Of a stretch of DNA of 64,000 nucleotides, positions 21,101 through 32,865 are shown piece by piece. Source of the stretch: Xylophilus rhododendri (GTDB taxonomy: Bacteria > Pseudomonadota > Gammaproteobacteria > Burkholderiales > Burkholderiaceae_C). Where the stretch lies: positions 186,001-250,000 of the forward strand of contig NZ_CP047650.1 of the NCBI RefSeq assembly GCF_009906855.1, read 5' to 3'. The stretch's first letter is position 1. Every line of letters begins with the position of its first letter. Position numbers and translations under genes: made by a program. The notes beneath the pieces are model-generated. The model saw only the letters and a list, made by a program, of their open reading frames with translations, was not told the origin of the DNA and ran no database searches.

Positions 21101-21651
21101 AGCCGGTTCTCCGTCTCGCGCCGCCGCTCCTTGTACTTGGAGACACCGGCGGCCTCTTCCAGGAAAAGCCGCAGCTCCTCCGGCCGCGATTCGATGATGC
21201 GGCTGATCGTGCCCTGGCCGATGATGGCGTAGGCGCGCGGCCCCAGGCCGGTGCCCAGGAACACGTCCTGCACATCGCGCCGCCGCACCGGCTGGTTGTT
21301 GATGAAATAACTGCTGCCGCCCTCGCGAGTGAGCACCCGCTTGACGGCGATCTCCGGAAACCGGCTCCAGGAGCCGCCCGCGCGGTGGTCGGCGTTCTCG
21401 AAGATCAGCTCGACGCTGGCGCGGCTGGCCTGCTTGCGGGTGGTCGTGCCGTTGAAGATCACGTCCAGCATCGACTCGCCGCGCAACTCGCTGGCCTTGG
21501 ACTCGCCCAGCACCCAGCGCACCGCGTCCATGATGTTGGACTTGCCGCAGCCGTTGGGGCCGACCACACCCACCAGCTGCCCGGGCAGCATGAAGTTGGT
21601 CGGTTCGGCGAAGGACTTGAAGCCCGAAAGCTTGATGGAACTGAGGCGCAC
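18139..21651 (-). CDS. smc: Chromosome segregation ATPase SMC
   Basis: About 1,170 residues from a GTG start (VRLSSIKLSGFKSF), chosen because SMC proteins begin with this conserved strand; the frame stays open 36 codons further upstream. Walker A GPNGCGKSN is at 31-39. Two long coiled coils flank a hinge near 500-640. The C-terminal head carries the signature LLSGGEKALTA and Walker B LLDEVDAPLDDAN. It forms ring complexes with ScpA/ScpB that organise newly replicated origins. It is the first gene of the smc-zipA-ligA transcript. No clear Shine-Dalgarno sequence is present. Confidence 0.96.
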   Translation of the reverse strand: MRLSSIKLSGFKSFAEPTNFMLPGQLVGVVGPNGCGKSNIMDAVRWVLGESKASELRGESMLDVIFNGTTTRKQASRASVELIFENADHRAGGSWSRFPEIAVKRVLTREGGSSYFINNQPVRRRDVQDVFLGTGLGPRAYAIIGQGTISRIIESRPEELRLFLEEAAGVSKYKERRRETENRLSDTRENLTRVEDILRELNSNLEKLEKQAEVAQRYNRLNADVTLRQHQLWFLKRAEAEAEQARIHAESAQAVNDLESRIADLRHIESDLETVRQAHYAAGDQVNRSQGALYEASAEVGKLEAEIRFVIEGRQRVQARLVTLAEQLSQWNTRREDASEELENLAAQGETADEQAELLAAQVEEQAMRLPDMEDALRQAQQHATEQRGVVAQVQQQIQVLAAEQRSIEEQSRQLNTRRERLLTDRNALAAPDEQRLLNLQEQLAVAEEAADIAEARLHELQENVPRLDEERRGRQQQLNAESARQSELSARAEALRALQEKVRTDGKLQPWLARHGLDGLAALWTRIQVTPGWENALEAALRERLSALEVSRLETVRAFASDAPPTRLAFYSPPLAGLPEPASALPRLTEVLRLSDAGQRALFNDWLHGCFTADSLESALAARGQLQPGETIYVQDGHAVTAHGVNFYAPDSQQAGMLARAQEIENLEKQMRAQAFIAEEARAASIRAEAAYSEATQSLVTARREATEHRARSHELQVETLRLSQLAEQARARSQQIDADMGEVDGQLDELQERRVTAEARFEELDMQLADTQERHAQLDERVIESERKLAEAREQQRSLERRAQEATFSRRSLESRRGELGRAIDTATQQSKSLADEDQRAREELTRLSDAAAQGGLQQALDLKQEREAALAASRSEYDDLTTKLRASDERRMQLERALDPLRQRITEFQLKEQAARLGLEQYSQFLADAQADLEAVGASITAGNVRIQGLQGEIDRGNREIAALGAVNLAALDELGVARERKTFLDAQMADLVEAMTTLEDAIKKIDGETRELLVGTFNIVNGHFGRMFPELFGGGNAKLTMTGEEVLDAGVQVMAQPPGKKNQTIHLLSGGEKALTAIALVFAIFQLNPAPFCLLDEVDAPLDDANTERYAKLVASMSKETQFLFISHNKIAMEMAEQLIGVTMQEQGVSRIVAVDMESALSMATT

Positions 21652-21731
21652 GAGGGAGAAGAAAAGACGACGCTGGCCGACGAATCGAACAAGGCCAGGA
21701 AGGGCACCGATGATACCGGCCCCACAAGGCC

Positions 21732-21793
21732 TTCGTCGCACGGCAGCAGCCTTCGTCAAAGCCCGGGCGGCCCGGGCCGCATCGGCCTAGAGT
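21732..21793 (+). promoter_or_regulatory. PIP box with matching -10 for the orphan gene at 21821
   Basis: TTCGT (21732-21736) and TTCGT (21752-21756) are separated by exactly 15 bases. TAGAGT (21788-21793) matches the YANNNT -10 element at a 31-base spacing, the expected 30-32 range. The box is 64 bases before the ATG. This is the best of the three PIP promoters in the window. Confidence 0.72.
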
Positions 21794-21820
21794 GGACTTT
21801 TCGATGCGAAGGGCCCCACC

Positions 21821-22870
21821 ATGTTCCAGCACGAGATCCCCGACAGCCTGCCGAGCGCAGGCCTCACCAGTCGGCCGCAGCAGCAGGACGAAGCAGACGG
21901 GGGGCGAACGCGCAGCCCTTCGCCGCCCCCGGCGCCGCTCGGGCCGCTGGCCGAATTGCTGGAATTTCCGCCGACGCGCGACAGCCTGGCCGTCGTCAGA
22001 ACCTATTACGCCGACTACATGAAGGTCTCCGGCTTCGACCAGGCCCGCGCCAGCGCCGAATGCGGCAGGCGCCTGAACCAGTGGCTCAAACACAGCCCGA
22101 TGCTCGACGAGGAGGCGCCCGCCGAAGCCACCGCCCACCGCATCGGCGAAGAGCTGCGCTCCGCCCTCGCCGCGGCCCTGGCCATCGGCCTGGCGCACAG
22201 CGCGGAACTGCTGATGGTGGCCCTATCCAACCATCCCGCCGTGCGGCTGAGCGCGATGTCGCATCCCTATATCGTCGGCACCTACCTGGAGAGCCTGTTC
22301 AAGGAGCTGTTCGATGTGCAGGATCCGGACCCGGAGAACAGGACCGGCATCCGTTTCCAGGAAAAGGTGACGGCCGCGCTGGTCAACTGGAACTACGTGC
22401 AGGTGCAGCTCGACCGCCTGCCCAAATCCGCGCTGTCGCGCTCCCTGAAGGTGATGGCGACCGCCAGCATCAGCGCCCTGCGCGACGTGGCCGAACGCGG
22501 CGCCACCCAGCTGGCCCTGGCCGAACTGCCCGAGGACGCCCCGCCCGGCCAGCGCAAGCTCACCAGCGCCGAGACCTTTTTCGTGAACTGCCTGATGGGC
22601 TGGCTGCGCAACGCCATCGGCGACCTGCCCCGCCAGGTCATCAAGAGCCAGGAATCCGGTGCCCTGCCGCCGGCCGATCGCCTGGTCGAACGCCTGCTGC
22701 GCCCGATGATCGCCGGCCCCAGCGCCGCGGGCGGACTGCCGGCGGCCACGATCTGCGTGCAGCCGCTGTTCGCCGAAGCGGTGCGCGAGCAGGACGACGA
22801 GGAGCCGCCCTCCCCGCCCGGCCTGATCAATCTGGCCTACGGGCCGGATTGCAATCCGTTTTCCAGCTAG
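21821..22870 (+). CDS. Orphan 349-aa protein, candidate type III effector
   Basis: The start is supported by GAAGGG eight bases upstream. The first ~45 residues are Ser/Pro/Gln-rich and disordered (RTRSPSPPPAPLG), a typical type III secretion signal, with no Sec or Tat peptide. The body is predominantly helical, with segments such as YYADYMKVSGFDQARASAEC, LAAALAIGLAHSAELLMVAL and AETFFVNCLMGWLRNAIGDL. I found no enzyme motif and no resemblance to the orphan pair at 1-2 kb. It is inserted between smc and the DUF1295 gene, and its stop overlaps the converging DUF1295 gene by four bases. The PIP box upstream supports HrpX-type control; the effector role is inference. Confidence 0.72.
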   Translation: MFQHEIPDSLPSAGLTSRPQQQDEADGGRTRSPSPPPAPLGPLAELLEFPPTRDSLAVVRTYYADYMKVSGFDQARASAECGRRLNQWLKHSPMLDEEAPAEATAHRIGEELRSALAAALAIGLAHSAELLMVALSNHPAVRLSAMSHPYIVGTYLESLFKELFDVQDPDPENRTGIRFQEKVTAALVNWNYVQVQLDRLPKSALSRSLKVMATASISALRDVAERGATQLALAELPEDAPPGQRKLTSAETFFVNCLMGWLRNAIGDLPRQVIKSQESGALPPADRLVERLLRPMIAGPSAAGGLPAATICVQPLFAEAVREQDDEEPPSPPGLINLAYGPDCNPFSS

Positions 22871-23652
22871 CGGGCCCGCGGCCGCCAGGGGAAGAAGGCC
22901 GGCGTGCGCGCCACATAGTCGCGGTACTTCGGCCGCCGCTCGCCGATGTCGGCCTCCAGCAGCGAGACACCCGACACCTTCAGCAGCAGCACCGTCATCA
23001 CCACCGGCGACACCAGCGCCCACCAGCCGTAGACGCCCGCGCCGGCCAGTCCCAGCAGGAACATGCCCCACCAGGTGCAGCATTCGCCGAAGTAGTTGGG
23101 ATGGCGGGAATAGCGCCAGAGGCCGCGGTCCATCACCTGGCCCTTGTGGGCCGGATCGCCGAGGAAGCGGCTCAGCTGCGCATCCGACACCGCCTCGAAG
23201 ACGATGCCGAAACCCGCCAGCGCCACGCCGGCCGCATCCAGCCAGCCGAAGTCGCGGCCGCCGACGAATGCCGCGAACAGCGGCGCCGCCACCGCCCAGG
23301 CCAGCACGGCCTGCAGGGCGAAGACCAGGTACAGGCTTTTGAACGCAAACCCGGGCTGGTTGCGCGCCCGGATCGCCTGGTAGCGCCGCTCCTCGCCATG
23401 GCCCCAGTTGCGGCGCGTCACATGCCAGGCCAGGCGGATCGCCCAGGCCAGCAGCAGCGGCAGCAGCCAGGCGGCCCGGGGCCAGGCATCCGGCAGCAGC
23501 GCGGCATAGACGATGCCGGGCGCCGCGATCATCAAACCCCAGGTGCGGTCGACCAGGCTCACGTCGTGCCGCAGCAGGCTGGCGATCCAGGTCAGCAGGG
23601 CCAGCGCGGCCGAGGCGGCCAGTCCGCAGAGGGCGATGGAGAGTCCGCTCAT
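22867..23652 (-). CDS. DUF1295 (steroid 5-alpha-reductase-like) membrane protein
   Basis: 261 residues with about six to seven membrane helices. The C-terminal hallmark SRHPNYFGE is followed by a helical segment and a terminal motif YRDYVARTPAFFPW, as in isoprenylcysteine methyltransferase/5-alpha-reductase-type proteins. The ATG shares one base with the stop of the cfa-like gene (TGATG), so the pair is translationally coupled. Such genes often lie beside cyclopropane-synthase homologues and are thought to modify membrane lipids, but the reaction is unknown. Confidence 0.88.
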   Translation of the reverse strand: MSGLSIALCGLAASAALALLTWIASLLRHDVSLVDRTWGLMIAAPGIVYAALLPDAWPRAAWLLPLLLAWAIRLAWHVTRRNWGHGEERRYQAIRARNQPGFAFKSLYLVFALQAVLAWAVAAPLFAAFVGGRDFGWLDAAGVALAGFGIVFEAVSDAQLSRFLGDPAHKGQVMDRGLWRYSRHPNYFGECCTWWGMFLLGLAGAGVYGWWALVSPVVMTVLLLKVSGVSLLEADIGERRPKYRDYVARTPAFFPWRPRAR

Positions 23653-24692
23653 CAGCGTTTCTCGAACAGGTAGTGGCTCACCCACCACTGCTGGCCGCGC
23701 TCGTAGCCGAAGAGTTCGGCGACGGCCATGAAGAAGACACGCCAGCGCTGCCACCAGATGTCCACCTCCGCGCCGTAGGCCTCGCGCAGCACCGGTTCGA
23801 GCTGCTCGCGCCGGGCGTCCATGTTCGCCAGCCAGGCGTTGGCGGTGCGCTCGTAGTGGGTGCCGTCCCAGCGCCAGCGGCGCAGCAGGCGCAGGTCGTC
23901 CTGGAAGCAGGCGGCCATGTCGTCGCTGGGCATCATGCCGCCGGAGAAGAAATACCGGCTCATCCAGTCGCTCTCGTCACGCTCGACGAAGGCATAGGGC
24001 ACCAGGCGCTGCACGAACACATGCATGAAGAAGCGTCCGCCCGGCTTCAGCCAGCCCGACAGGCGGCGGAACAGCTCCGGCCAGTTGCGCATGTGCTCGA
24101 ACATTTCCACCGAGACGATGCGGTCGAAACGGTCCTCGGTTTCGAACAGGTTCATGTCGCAGGTCAGCACGGTGAGGTTGTGCAGGCCCATGCGGGCGGC
24201 TTCCGCCTCGATGTGGGCGCGCTGCGAGGCAGAGTTGGACACCGCGGTCACCCGCGAGCCCGGATACCGTTCGGCCATGAAGAGGCTGAGCGAGCCCCAG
24301 CCGCAGCCCAGCTCCAGGATCTCCTGCCCATGCGCCAGGCCGGCGCGTTCGCAGGTCTCCTGCAGGGAGGCGATCTCGGCCTGCTCCAGCGTCTGGGTGC
24401 CGGGCGGCCACCAGCAGCTGCTGTATTTGCGGTTGGCGCCGAGCACGCCGCCGAAGAATTCGGAGGGCACCTCGTAGTGCTGCTCGTTGGCCTTTTCCGG
24501 CACCAGGGCGACCGGGGCGTGGCGCATCTCGTCGAGAAAGGCCTGCGCGGCCGCGCCGCCCTTCTCCACATCCTCGGCCTGGATCTCGTCGAGCCGCTCG
24601 CGCAGCAGGCGGCGTATGCCCGCCCGCACCACCGGATCGGGCAATTTGCCCTGCTCGCTCCACCGGATGCCCAAATCGGCAATGAACCCCAT
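23652..24692 (-). CDS. Cyclopropane-fatty-acyl-phospholipid synthase family methyltransferase
   Basis: 346 residues. The SAM-binding motif LELGCGWGSLSLFMAERYP lies near 120. It is followed by the Cfa-type segments FDRIVSVEMFEHM, FMHVFVQRLVPY, and DWMSRYFFSGGMMPS. It is shorter than E. coli Cfa (382) because the N-terminal region is reduced. The ATG at 24692 is chosen for its GGGAG site and because upstream open sequence reads into the glgP region. Likely activity is methyl transfer to unsaturated membrane lipid acyl chains. It is coupled to the DUF1295 gene. Substrate differences from true Cfa are possible. Confidence 0.88.
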   Translation of the reverse strand: MGFIADLGIRWSEQGKLPDPVVRAGIRRLLRERLDEIQAEDVEKGGAAAQAFLDEMRHAPVALVPEKANEQHYEVPSEFFGGVLGANRKYSSCWWPPGTQTLEQAEIASLQETCERAGLAHGQEILELGCGWGSLSLFMAERYPGSRVTAVSNSASQRAHIEAEAARMGLHNLTVLTCDMNLFETEDRFDRIVSVEMFEHMRNWPELFRRLSGWLKPGGRFFMHVFVQRLVPYAFVERDESDWMSRYFFSGGMMPSDDMAACFQDDLRLLRRWRWDGTHYERTANAWLANMDARREQLEPVLREAYGAEVDIWWQRWRVFFMAVAELFGYERGQQWWVSHYLFEKR

Positions 24693-24774
24693 CCTGCCGC
24701 TCCCGCGTTTTGTTGGTGATGCAGAGCTTACGCAGGCAGGCGGCGATCGGATGTGAGGTAAATACCGCCCGCCC

Positions 24775-27264
<2,490 letters not shown>

Positions 27265-27368
27265 GTTCTGTGGCTCGTTCTGGCGTGGCGGGAAGATCGC
27301 GATCTTGCTACAGACCGTCTGCGGCGGGACGATCTCGCGGGCATGCATCAACCATGCCCGCGGTCCGA

Positions 27369-28133
27369 TCAGGCCATGTCCGGCTGGCCGTTGGAGGCGG
27401 TCAGGCCGCCGTCCACCGGCAGGTTGACGCCGGTGATGAAGCTGGCGTCCTCGCTGGCCAGGAAGGCCACGGCCGCCGCCACCTCGCGCGGCTCGCAGGG
27501 GCGGCCGAGCGCGATGCGGGCGGCGAACTTGTCGATCAGCGCCTGGTCGTCCTGCATGTCCTCGGTCATGGGCGTGCGGGTGAAGGTGGGGCAGACTGCG
27601 TTGACGCGAACACCGTCCTTGCCATGGTCCAGCGCCATGGCGCGGGTCAGGTTGACGATGGCGCCCTTGGATGCGTTGTAGCAGGCCATGGCCCAGTCGC
27701 CGCCCAGGCCGGAGACCGAAGCGGTATTGACGATGTTGCCCCTGGTCTTGATCAGCTCGGGCAGCGCCGCGCGGGCGCAGTGGAAGACGCCGCCGGCATT
27801 GGTGTCCATGGTCTTCTTCCAGTCGGCCAGGCTGGCGTCGGTGACCGAACCCTCGGTGGCGACACCGGCGTTGGACACCAGCACATCGATGCGGCCGAAG
27901 GTGGCGAGCGCGGCATCGACCAGCTTCTCGCAGGATGCGTAGTCGGCCACATCGGTCACCTGCACCCGCGTGCGTTCGGCCGGCAGCGTGGCCGCCACCT
28001 TCTGCAACTTCTCCAGCGTGTGGCCGGCCAGCACCACGCTGGCGCCCTCCTCCGAGAAGCGCCGCGCGGTGGCCTCGCCTATGCCGGAGCCCGAGCCTGT
28101 GACGATGACGACCTTGTTCTTGAAACGCTGCAT
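27369..28133 (-). CDS. Short-chain dehydrogenase/reductase
   Basis: 254 residues. The cofactor motif TGSGSGIG lies near 12, then NAG near 90, then the catalytic Ser (TASVSGLGG) and YNASK tetrad, and the C-terminal [16 protein letters not shown] typical of classical NAD(P)-dependent SDRs. The substrate is not predictable. It is encoded on the same strand as glgP, 104 bases upstream of it, with dapC divergent. Confidence 0.92.
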   Translation of the reverse strand: MQRFKNKVVIVTGSGSGIGEATARRFSEEGASVVLAGHTLEKLQKVAATLPAERTRVQVTDVADYASCEKLVDAALATFGRIDVLVSNAGVATEGSVTDASLADWKKTMDTNAGGVFHCARAALPELIKTRGNIVNTASVSGLGGDWAMACYNASKGAIVNLTRAMALDHGKDGVRVNAVCPTFTRTPMTEDMQDDQALIDKFAARIALGRPCEPREVAAAVAFLASEDASFITGVNLPVDGGLTASNGQPDMA

Positions 28134-28238
28134 GGCTGTGGCTCCCCGGTGACGAAAGCCTCCCATTCTGCGAAGCGCGCGCCCACGGTCTGTATCCGTT
28201 CGCAGCAATCGAGGCAGCGTCCGGGATAATCGGCGGAT

Positions 28239-29453
28239 ATGAATCCCCTGCTCTCGCGCCTTCAGCCCTATCCCTTCGAGCGGCTGAAGCAGTTGTTCGC
28301 CCACGCCACACCGCCCGCCGGCCTGCGCCACATCAGCCTGGGCATCGGCGAGCCCAAGCATCCGACCCCGCCCTTCATCCAGCGCGCGATGGCCGACGCG
28401 GCCCTGTCGCCGACCGGCGGCCTGGCGGGTTATCCACCCACCGCCGGCGATGCCGCCCTGCGTTCGGCCTGCACCGGCTGGCTCAAGACCCGCTACGGCC
28501 TGGACCTGGATCCGGCCACCCAGGTGCTGCCGATCAACGGCTCGCGCGAGGCCCTGTTCGCCTTCACCCAGACGGTGGTCGACGCCTCGGCCGAGCGGCC
28601 GGTGGTCGTCTGCCCCAATCCCTTCTATCAAATCTACGAAGGCGCGGCCCTGCTGGCCGGTGCCGAGCCCTACTACGCGCCCAGCGATCCGGCGCGCAAT
28701 TTCGCGGTGGACTGGGACAGCGTGCCCGAGGAGGTCTGGGCGCGCACCCAACTCGTCTTCGTCTGCTCGCCGGGCAACCCGACCGGCGCGGTGATGCCGC
28801 TGGCCGAGTGGGAAAAGCTCTTCGCGCTATCCGACCGCCACGGCTTCGTCATCGCCTCGGACGAGTGCTACAGCGAGATCTATTTCCGCGACGAGCCGCC
28901 GCTGTCCGGCCTGGAGGCCGCGGCCAAACTGGGCCGCACCGGCTTCCCGCGCCTGCTGGCCTTCACCAGCCTTTCCAAGCGCAGCAACGTGCCCGGCCTG
29001 CGCAGCGGCTTCGTGGCCGGCGACGCGGCGCTGATCAAGCCCTTCCTGCTCTATCGCACCTACCACGGCAGCGCGATGAGCCCGGTGGTCTCGGCCGCCA
29101 GCATCGCCGCCTGGGGCGACGAGGCCCATGTGCAGGAGAACCGGGCGCTGTACCGCGCCAAGTTCGCCCAGGTCACCCCGGTGCTGGCGCAGGTGCTGGA
29201 CGTGGCCCTGCCCGATGCCTCCTTCTACCTCTGGGCCGGCATTCCCGACCGCTTCGGCGGCGACGACACGGCCTTCGCCCGCGCCCTCTTCGAACAGCAG
29301 CATGTGACCGTGCTGCCCGGCAGCTACCTGGCGCGCGAGGCACGCGGTTTCAATCCCGGCCGCGGCCGGATTCGCATGGCCCTGGTGGCCGGCACCGCCG
29401 AATGCCTGGAAGCGGCCGAACGCATCGTCGCCTTCGTGCGCAGCGCCGGCTGA
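28239..29453 (+). CDS. dapC: Succinyldiaminopimelate transaminase (DapC)
   Basis: 404 residues, class I/II PLP aminotransferase. It converts N-succinyl-L-2-amino-6-oxopimelate to N-succinyl-LL-diaminopimelate in lysine and peptidoglycan precursor synthesis. Conserved parts are [12 protein letters not shown], the NGSREALF loop, [20 protein letters not shown], and the PLP Lys in [16 protein letters not shown]. Assignment to DapC rather than a general aspartate aminotransferase rests on its close match to the betaproteobacterial type and on dapE downstream. Usually dapD follows dapC in this group; here it does not. Confidence 0.92.
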   Translation: MNPLLSRLQPYPFERLKQLFAHATPPAGLRHISLGIGEPKHPTPPFIQRAMADAALSPTGGLAGYPPTAGDAALRSACTGWLKTRYGLDLDPATQVLPINGSREALFAFTQTVVDASAERPVVVCPNPFYQIYEGAALLAGAEPYYAPSDPARNFAVDWDSVPEEVWARTQLVFVCSPGNPTGAVMPLAEWEKLFALSDRHGFVIASDECYSEIYFRDEPPLSGLEAAAKLGRTGFPRLLAFTSLSKRSNVPGLRSGFVAGDAALIKPFLLYRTYHGSAMSPVVSAASIAAWGDEAHVQENRALYRAKFAQVTPVLAQVLDVALPDASFYLWAGIPDRFGGDDTAFARALFEQQHVTVLPGSYLAREARGFNPGRGRIRMALVAGTAECLEAAERIVAFVRSAG

Positions 29454-29499
29454 AGCGCCCTTTTTTCCGATCCCCACAACCTCACGACAAGGACTGTAG

Positions 29500-30657
29500 A
29501 TGGCCACGATGGAACGCATCCTGCGGCTGATGGCCGACAAGCAGGCGTCCGACCTCTACATGTCGGCCAATGCGCCGGCGACGCTGCGCATCAACGGCGA
29601 ATGCGTCGCCCTGAACAACCAGCCCCTGCCCTTCGACGCGCCGCGCAACCTGCTGGCCGAGGTGCTGCCGGCGGCGCGCATGGAGGAGCTGGAGGAGATC
29701 GGCGAACTCAACGTCGGCTTCGCCATGAAGGACGTAGGGCGCTTCCGTGTCAGCGCCATGCGCCAGCGCGGCTCCTTCGCGGTGGTGATCCGCTACATCA
29801 ACAGCGACATCCCGCGGCTCGACACCCTCAACGTGCCGATGGTGCTGGGCGAGCTGATCCAGGAACGCCGCGGCCTGCTGCTGATGGTGGGCTCCACCGG
29901 CGCCGGCAAGAGCACCACCCTGGCCTCGATGATCGACCACCGCAACGAGAACCGCGGCGGCCACATCCTGACCATCGAGGAGCCGATCGAATACCTGTTC
30001 CGCAGCAAGCGTTCGGTGGTCAACCAGCGCGAGATCGGCGTGGACACCGCCTCGCTGCAGGTGGCGCTGAAGAACGCGCTGCGCCAGGCGCCGGACGTGA
30101 TCCTGATCGGCGAGATCCGCGACCGCGAGACCATGACGGCCGCCATCGCCTACGCCCAGTCCGGCCACCTGTGCCTGGCGACCATGCACGCCAACAACAG
30201 CTACCAGACGATGAACCGGATCCTGAGCTTCTACCCGGCCGAGGTGCGGCCGACGATGCTCGGCGACCTGGCCACCGCCCTGCTGGCCGTGGTGTCGCAG
30301 CGCCTGCTGCGCACCAATGCCGGCACCCGCATCCCGGCGGTGGAGGTGATGCTCAACACGCCCAATATCGGCGAGCTGATCGAGCGGGGCGACTTCTCCG
30401 CGGTGCAGACCGCGATGGAAAAATCCATGGCCGAGGGCTCGCAGACCTTCGAGCAGGACATCGCCCGGCTGATCCGCGACGGACTGGTCAGCAGGAAGGA
30501 AGGCATGGCCCAGGCCGACTCGCCGACCAACCTGCTCTGGCGGCTGGACAACGACTTCGACATGGCGCGCCGCGCGGCCACCGAAGCCAGCCAGCAGGCC
30601 GAGGCCGATCCGATCGGCCCGACCTTCACCGACATCGTGTTGGATATAAAGCTTTAG
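29500..30657 (+). CDS. pilU: PilT/PilU-family type IV pilus retraction ATPase
   Basis: 385 residues. An N-terminal PAS-like domain is followed by a RecA-like ATPase domain with Walker A GSTGAGKST, the Asp box ILTIEEPIEYLF, Walker B VILIGEIRDRETM and the His box HLCLATMHANNS. The C-terminus (EGSQTFEQDIARLIRDGLVS) fits PilU-type proteins. It powers or assists pilus retraction at the inner membrane. The gene lies between dapC and dapE, a position seen in Comamonadaceae, unconnected with other pilus genes. The pilU symbol is by subtype resemblance. Confidence 0.9.
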   Translation: MATMERILRLMADKQASDLYMSANAPATLRINGECVALNNQPLPFDAPRNLLAEVLPAARMEELEEIGELNVGFAMKDVGRFRVSAMRQRGSFAVVIRYINSDIPRLDTLNVPMVLGELIQERRGLLLMVGSTGAGKSTTLASMIDHRNENRGGHILTIEEPIEYLFRSKRSVVNQREIGVDTASLQVALKNALRQAPDVILIGEIRDRETMTAAIAYAQSGHLCLATMHANNSYQTMNRILSFYPAEVRPTMLGDLATALLAVVSQRLLRTNAGTRIPAVEVMLNTPNIGELIERGDFSAVQTAMEKSMAEGSQTFEQDIARLIRDGLVSRKEGMAQADSPTNLLWRLDNDFDMARRAATEASQQAEADPIGPTFTDIVLDIKL

Positions 30658-30674
30658 CCCCCAGGCTTGCCCAC

Positions 30675-30780
30675 TTCGTGTGGCCGCCACCCCCCTTACA
30701 TGGGGGCGACACTGGCGACCCGGCAAAGCCGGGCCGCGGTGTCCCCCACCGGGCTTCGCTTCGCTTGCCGAGGTGAATTC
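30675..30780. repeat. GC-rich hairpin-forming intergenic element upstream of dapE
   Basis: The 141-base gap between pilU and dapE contains two inverted repeats. One is CCCCC-TTACAT-GGGGG at about 30691-30705; the other is CCCGGCAAAGCCGGG at 30719-30733. Similar GC-rich hairpins are scattered between Comamonadaceae genes. No gene or clear promoter is visible. Confidence 0.45.
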
Positions 30781-30798
30781 CCGCCCCTTGAGACCGTC

Positions 30799-31956
30799 AT
30801 GACCCCCACCCTGCTGCTGACCGAAGAACTGATCTCCCGCCCCTCCGTCACCCCCGACGACGCCGGCTGCCTGGAGATCCTGGAGCGCCGCCTGGCCGCG
30901 CTGGGCTTCGCCAATGAACGCCTGGACAGCGGCCCGGCCGACTTCCGCGTGAGCAACCTCTGGGCCAAGCGCCCCGGCGCCACGGCGGACGCGCCCGTGC
31001 TGGTCTTCGCCGGCCATACCGACGTGGTGCCCACCGGCCCGCTGGAGCGCTGGAGCCAGGCGCCCTTCGTGCCCACGCACCGCGAGGGCCGGCTCTACGG
31101 GCGGGGCGTGGCGGACATGAAGTCGTCCATCGCGGCCTTCGTGGTGGCGGTGGAGGAATTCATCGCCGCAGTGCCGAACCCGTCCATCGCCATCGCCCTG
31201 CTGCTGACCAGCGACGAGGAAGGCCCCGCCGTGGACGGCACGGTCCACGTCTGCCGTGTGCTGCAGGCGCGCGGCGAGCGCCTGGACTGGTGCATCGTCG
31301 GCGAGCCCACCGCCGTGGAGCACACCGGGGACATGGTCAAGAACGGCCGGCGCGGCAGCATGAACGGCAAACTCACCGTGCGCGGCATCCAGGGCCACAT
31401 CGCCTATCCTCAGCTGGCACGCAACCCCATCCACCAGGCGCTGCCGGCGCTGGCCGAGCTGGCGGCCATCGAATGGGACAAGGGCAACGACTTCTTCCCG
31501 CCGACCTCCTTCCAGGTCAGCAACATCCATGGCGGCACGGGGGCATCCAACGTGATCCCGGGCGATGTGGTCATCGACTTCAATTTCCGCTTCTGCACCG
31601 AATCGACCTCCGAGGGCTTGCAGGCTCGTGTTGGCGAGGTGCTGGACCGCCACGGGCTGGAGTACGACATGGCCTGGAGCATCTCCGGCCAGCCCTTCCT
31701 GACCGAGCCCGGCACCCTGGTGCATGCCGTCTCGGACGCGATCCGGGCCGAGACCGGCCTGAGCACCGAACTCTCCACCACCGGCGGCACCAGCGACGGC
31801 CGTTTCATCTCCCGCATCTGCCCGCAGGTGCTGGAGTGCGGGCCGCCCAACGCCATGATCCACAAGATCGACGAATACCTGGAAGTGGCCGAGCTGGAGC
31901 CGCTGAAGAACATCTACCGCCGCACCCTGGAAAACCTGGCGAAAGGCGCGCGATGA
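30799..31956 (+). CDS. dapE: Succinyl-diaminopimelate desuccinylase
   Basis: 385 residues, M20 metallopeptidase family. It hydrolyses N-succinyl-LL-diaminopimelate to LL-diaminopimelate and succinate. Metal-site segments are visible: [11 protein letters not shown] (His, near 70), [10 protein letters not shown] (bridging Asp), [11 protein letters not shown] (catalytic Glu pair), and a C-terminal [12 protein letters not shown]is. [10 protein letters not shown] is also conserved. The ATG at 30799 is chosen over the longer open frame because homologues begin directly with [19 protein letters not shown]. The stop overlaps the prmB start by ATGA. Confidence 0.97.
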   Translation: MTPTLLLTEELISRPSVTPDDAGCLEILERRLAALGFANERLDSGPADFRVSNLWAKRPGATADAPVLVFAGHTDVVPTGPLERWSQAPFVPTHREGRLYGRGVADMKSSIAAFVVAVEEFIAAVPNPSIAIALLLTSDEEGPAVDGTVHVCRVLQARGERLDWCIVGEPTAVEHTGDMVKNGRRGSMNGKLTVRGIQGHIAYPQLARNPIHQALPALAELAAIEWDKGNDFFPPTSFQVSNIHGGTGASNVIPGDVVIDFNFRFCTESTSEGLQARVGEVLDRHGLEYDMAWSISGQPFLTEPGTLVHAVSDAIRAETGLSTELSTTGGTSDGRFISRICPQVLECGPPNAMIHKIDEYLEVAELEPLKNIYRRTLENLAKGAR

Positions 31957-32843
31957 AGCTGATCGACAAGGTGAACGCCGCCGCGCAGCGCCTGACGGAC
32001 GCGGGTGTCGCCTTCGGCCACGGCACGGCCAATGCCTTCGACGAAGCCGCCTGGCTGGTGCTGTGGCGCCTGGACCTGCCGCTGGACGAACTCGACGGCG
32101 TGGCCCAGCGCGAGCTGGACGACGGCCAGTGCCAGCGCATCGATGCCCTGATCGAAGAACGCATCGCCACCCGCAAGCCCGCCGCCTACCTCACCGGCGA
32201 AGCCTGGCTGCAAGGCGTGCCCTTTTCCATCGACGAGCGCGCCATCGTGCCGCGCAGCTTCATTGCCGAGCTGATCGCCGACGGCGGTTTCGACGACTGG
32301 CTGGGCGACCACACCCAACGCGTGCTGGACCTGTGCACCGGCAACGGCAGCCTGGCCGTGCTCTGCGCCATGGCCTGGCCGGAAGTCAGCGTGGACGGCG
32401 CCGACATCTCCACCGATGCCCTGGCCGTGGCCCGAATCAACGTGGACCGGCACGGCCTGCAGGACCGCGTGCGCCTGGTCGAATCCGACGGCCTGGCCGG
32501 CGTGCCCGGCCCCTACGACCTGATCGTCTGCAACCCGCCCTATGTGAACGCCGGCAGCATGGCCGCCCTGCCCGCCGAATACCGTGCCGAGCCCGAACTG
32601 GCCCTGGCCGGCGGCACCGATGGCATGGATTTCATCCGCCGGCTCTTCGCCCAGGCACCGGCCCACATGAGCGAACACGCCGTGCTGGTGCTGGAGATCG
32701 GCAACGAGCGCGATTTCTTCGAAGCCGCCTTCCCGCGCCTGCCCGTCACCTGGCTGGACACCAGCGCCGGCGAGGACCAGGTGCTGCTGGTCGAACGCAT
32801 CGCCCTGGCCACCAATTCATTTCTCGGCGCCGCTGGCGCCTAA
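31953..32843 (+). CDS. prmB: Ribosomal protein uL3 (L3) glutamine N5-methyltransferase
   Basis: 296 residues. It methylates a glutamine of ribosomal protein L3 using SAM. The SAM motif [16 protein letters not shown] lies near 128, and the substrate-binding NPPY motif in [13 protein letters not shown] near 192. The N-terminal helical domain with [16 protein letters not shown] matches PrmB rather than PrmC. The ATG overlaps the dapE stop by four bases, so the two are translationally coupled, as is usual in this group. Confidence 0.94.
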   Translation: MKLIDKVNAAAQRLTDAGVAFGHGTANAFDEAAWLVLWRLDLPLDELDGVAQRELDDGQCQRIDALIEERIATRKPAAYLTGEAWLQGVPFSIDERAIVPRSFIAELIADGGFDDWLGDHTQRVLDLCTGNGSLAVLCAMAWPEVSVDGADISTDALAVARINVDRHGLQDRVRLVESDGLAGVPGPYDLIVCNPPYVNAGSMAALPAEYRAEPELALAGGTDGMDFIRRLFAQAPAHMSEHAVLVLEIGNERDFFEAAFPRLPVTWLDTSAGEDQVLLVERIALATNSFLGAAGA

Positions 32844-32865
32844 GCGTTTTCCTCTTCCTTTCTCC

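Noticed and set aside
28150..28176. Two CGAA motifs near the SDR start that resemble a minus-strand PIP box
   Set aside because: The half-sites are 18 bases apart instead of 20, so the spacing does not match the consensus.
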